From assembly GCA_016938095.1 (NCBI GenBank), contig JAFGVG010000237.1, forward strand, positions 1 to 8,452: a DNA stretch of 8,452 nt, read 5' to 3'. Within the stretch, counting starts at the first letter, position 1. Each line of letters opens with the position of its first letter. Source of the stretch: Bacteroidales bacterium (GTDB taxonomy: Bacteria > Bacteroidota > Bacteroidia > Bacteroidales > UBA10428). Positions 6,403 through 8,452 of this stretch are shown one piece after another. Position numbers and translations under genes: made by a program. The notes under the pieces were generated by a model, which saw only the letters and a list, made by a program, of their open reading frames with translations, did not search any database and was not told the DNA's origin.

Positions 6403-7650
6403 TTGATATCATTTGCAGCAATTAATCCAAACGATTACAATTACGACCTACCGGCAGAGCGGATTGCCTTGTTCCCCGTTCAGAAAAGGGATAACTCACG
6501 ACTGCTGATAAGAGATATTAATGGTCTTATCATGGAAGACGTTTTTTTCAACCTTGCTGAATATCTTCCCGCCGGACGTGACTTGTTTTTCAATAATTCA
6601 AAGGTAATACCAGCACGATTGGTTTTCATCAGGGAAACCGGTTCGCAAATTGAGATATTTTGCCTGAGGCCTGCTGATCCGGCGGACTATGCGTCGGCCT
6701 TATCATCTGTTAATGGTTCATCCTGGTATTGCATGATCGGAAACCTCAGACGTTTTGGCAGCGGCAAGCTTTTTATGCCATTAAAAGTTGGTGCAAAAAA
6801 CCTGATACTCACTGCCGAAAAAGCAGCGGAAGCCGGTAATCCCGTAAGAGTGGATTTTCATTGGGATAATGATCAGGTTACTTTTGGAGAAATCCTGGAT
6901 GAAGCCGGAAAAACACCCCTTCCACCTTATATCAAGCGGGATGCTGTACCTTCTGACCGTGAAAGATACCAGACCGTTTATTCCACAACCGAAGGTTCCG
7001 TTGCAGCACCAACAGCCGGTCTCCATTTCACAGCGCATGTATTAAAACAACTGGCCGAAAAACAAATTACCTGCCATCAGGTTACCCTGCACGTCGGCGC
7101 TGGCACTTTTCAACCCATAAAAACAGATTCGCTGGCAGACCATCAGATGCATGCAGAGCTCTTTTCTTTGTCAGATGAATTGCTGAACCGGCTGGCAACT
7201 ATACCCGACAAGGCTATGGCGGTTGGTACCACCACCGTCAGAACCCTTGAAAGCATATACTGGCTTGGGGTAAAAACATTGGTAAATCCCGCAATGAGCA
7301 TGGAAGCGTTACAAATTGCCCAATGGGAAGCCTATACCCTTCCTTCGCACCATACCCTTAAGCAATCGGTTGAAAGCCTCAGGGAATGGCTTTACCGAAA
7401 TGGTCTCCGGCATACAATGGCTTCTACCTCCCTGATGATTATTCCCGGATACAACTTCAAAACCACCGATTTGTTGATCACCAATTTTCATCAGCCACGA
7501 AGTACGCTTTTGATGCTTATTGCCGCATTTATTGGGGACGCCTGGAAAGAGACTTATGCTTACGCACTGAGCAATCGTTTCAGGTTTCTTAGTTACGGCG
7601 ACAGTTCCTTGCTATTTGCACCGGCTAAGCCGGAATCAGCCGGCAAGTAG
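6403..7650 (+). CDS. queA: S-adenosylmethionine:tRNA ribosyltransferase-isomerase (long-form QueA)
   Basis: QueA transfers and isomerises the ribosyl part of S-adenosylmethionine onto preQ1 at the wobble base of GUN-anticodon tRNAs, giving epoxyqueuosine. Recognisable blocks are YDLPAERIALFPVQKRDNSR (14-33), LFFNNSKVIPARL (61-73), GKTPLPPYIKRD (169-180), RYQTVYSTTEGSVAAPTAGL (188-207), LHVGAGTFQPI (229-239), AVGTTTVRTLES (273-284), DLLITNFHQPRSTLLMLIAA (356-375) and FLSYGDSSLL (395-404). At 415 residues it is about 60 longer than E. coli QueA; much of the excess lies at about 285-340, between VRTLES and IIPGY. The only plausible start is TTG at 6403: upstream in frame there is no ATG before the stop at 6358. 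The last 15 bases overlap the convergent threonine aldolase gene. A second standard-length QueA may exist elsewhere, so this could be a paralogue with altered role. Confidence 0.92.
   Translation: MISFAAINPNDYNYDLPAERIALFPVQKRDNSRLLIRDINGLIMEDVFFNLAEYLPAGRDLFFNNSKVIPARLVFIRETGSQIEIFCLRPADPADYASALSSVNGSSWYCMIGNLRRFGSGKLFMPLKVGAKNLILTAEKAAEAGNPVRVDFHWDNDQVTFGEILDEAGKTPLPPYIKRDAVPSDRERYQTVYSTTEGSVAAPTAGLHFTAHVLKQLAEKQITCHQVTLHVGAGTFQPIKTDSLADHQMHAELFSLSDELLNRLATIPDKAMAVGTTTVRTLESIYWLGVKTLVNPAMSMEALQIAQWEAYTLPSHHTLKQSVESLREWLYRNGLRHTMASTSLMIIPGYNFKTTDLLITNFHQPRSTLLMLIAAFIGDAWKETYAYALSNRFRFLSYGDSSLLFAPAKPESAGK
7621..7644. terminator. GC-rich inverted repeats at the queA/aldolase convergence
   Basis: CCGGCT at 7621-7626 can pair with AGCCGG at either 7628-7633 or 7638-7643. 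These are the only GC-rich hairpins at the 3' ends of two converging genes, which makes a bidirectional terminator role reasonable. There is no clear U-tract on either side, and the bases also encode the C terminus of both proteins. Confidence 0.25.
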
Positions 7651-8452
7651 TTTACGAAGTTGTAACACAAATCCTTCCACATCTTCGGGCGTGGTATCGA
7701 AGGAGGTCATCCACCTTGCTTCGCATGTATCTTCGTTCCACATGTAGAAAAAGTATTGTTCCTGAAGCGGTAAAATAATACGCTCAGGGACAATGACAAA
7801 TACCGCATTGGCTTCAACAGGCTGGGTAATTCTCAATTCCGGTAAAGGCCTGACTTTTTCATAGAGTAACTTTGCCATAGCATTGGCGTGCAGAGCATTC
7901 TTTCGCCATACATCGGCTTCGAGATATGTTTCGAACTGTGCGCTGATAAACCGCATTTTTGACACCAGTTGCATACTCTGCTTACGACGATACCTGAATT
8001 CTCTGGCCAGGGAAGTATTGAAGAAAACAACCGATTCGCCAAAAAGCATACCGTTTTTGGTACCTCCAAACGATAGAACATCTACCCCTGCATCTACAGT
8101 AAAAGTCTTAAAAGGCAAATTCAGGCTGACAGCTGCATTGGCCAGTCTGGCACCATCCATGTGCAAAATCATATTGTTATCATGGGCCAGTTTGGCCAGC
8201 GCTTTTATTTCGTCAACCTTATAAACGGTTCCCATTTCGGTTGGCTGACTAATAGAAATCACACGGGGTTGTACATGGTGTTCAAAGCCAATGCCATGAA
8301 AAAATTTCGTGACTTCTCCGGGGGTGATTTTGCCATTCGAACTGGCAATGGTAAGCAATTTACTGCCGGTAAACTTTTCAGGCGCCCCGCATTCGTCAAT
8401 GTTAATATGGGCGGTGTCGGCACATATCACCGCATGATGCGACTGATTTGCA
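7636..8452 (-). CDS. Low-specificity L-threonine aldolase / beta-eliminating lyase family, N terminus outside window
   Basis: This PLP enzyme of the fold-type I aminotransferase superfamily cleaves L-threonine or allo-threonine to glycine and acetaldehyde. The reading frame stays open to the right edge, so 5' codons are missing; about 272 residues are visible from a family length near 340. Visible motifs are VICADTAHINIDECGAPEKF near the visible N terminus (cofactor-stacking His in AHI), HMDGARLANA (Asp and Arg contacting PLP and substrate), and DVLSFGGTKNGMLFGESVVF, whose Lys in GGTKNG is the expected Schiff-base lysine. The GGTKNG form resembles the Pseudomonas-type low-specificity enzyme rather than E. 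coli LtaE. The GTG at 8430 is an internal Val, not a start, because homologous sequence (ANQSHHAVIC) continues upstream. Its 3' end overlaps queA by 15 bases. Confidence 0.9.
   Translation of the reverse strand, partial: ANQSHHAVICADTAHINIDECGAPEKFTGSKLLTIASSNGKITPGEVTKFFHGIGFEHHVQPRVISISQPTEMGTVYKVDEIKALAKLAHDNNMILHMDGARLANAAVSLNLPFKTFTVDAGVDVLSFGGTKNGMLFGESVVFFNTSLAREFRYRRKQSMQLVSKMRFISAQFETYLEADVWRKNALHANAMAKLLYEKVRPLPELRITQPVEANAVFVIVPERIILPLQEQYFFYMWNEDTCEARWMTSFDTTPEDVEGFVLQLRKLLAG

Noticed and set aside
7883..8224. 113-codon plus-strand frame inside the threonine aldolase
   Set aside because: It lies antisense to the intact PLP-enzyme motifs and is explained by codon bias of the real gene.
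1..8452. CRISPR array, insertion sequence, prophage or defence island
   Set aside because: No direct repeats with regular spacing, transposase motifs, integrase, tRNA-linked att sites or defence-gene motifs were seen; all large genes are housekeeping or signalling families with similar composition.

Overview
The window looks like ordinary chromosomal DNA from a member of the Bacteroidota. The strongest evidence is a DUF2027-plus-Smr protein (an architecture I know from this phylum), a periplasmic-TPR sensor histidine kinase of the kind common there, and a long-form QueA. Starts mostly lack a Shine-Dalgarno sequence, and several upstream regions carry matches to the Bacteroidota promoter (TTG, about 19-21 bases, TAnnTTTG). 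The metal-dependent type of KdsA and its Kdo pathway indicate a Gram-negative envelope. The genus cannot be told from this sequence.

Layout from left to right: (1) the N-terminal part of a short-chain dehydrogenase/reductase on the minus strand, cut by the window edge. (2) A divergent intergenic region with candidate promoters and an inverted repeat. (3) A plus-strand pair 10 bases apart, rarA (AAA+ ATPase acting at stalled replication forks) and kdsA (Kdo-8-phosphate synthase). (4) An AT-rich gap of about 220 bases ending in a perfect 28-base palindrome that looks like a terminator. (5) Three minus-strand units transcribed in the order DUF2027/Smr gene, rnpB (RNase P RNA), TPR histidine kinase. 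rnpB is not a protein gene and fills almost all of 4891-5268. (6) A very short divergent region with two face-to-face promoter-like elements. (7) queA (queuosine biosynthesis) on the plus strand, overlapping by 15 bases the 3' end of (8) a minus-strand threonine aldolase that runs off the right edge.

The genes do not form one pathway. They are housekeeping functions: replication-fork maintenance, LPS core synthesis, tRNA 5' processing, tRNA wobble modification, amino-acid metabolism and one orphan sensor kinase. I found no mobile element, CRISPR array, phage gene or defence system, and no convincing new biological system. The points most worth a second look are regulatory and structural: the stop codon of the DUF2027/Smr gene lies inside the P1 helix of RNase P RNA; two back-to-back -7 elements share one inverted repeat; a short promoter-terminator unit may lie after kdsA; and QueA has an insertion of roughly 50 residues.
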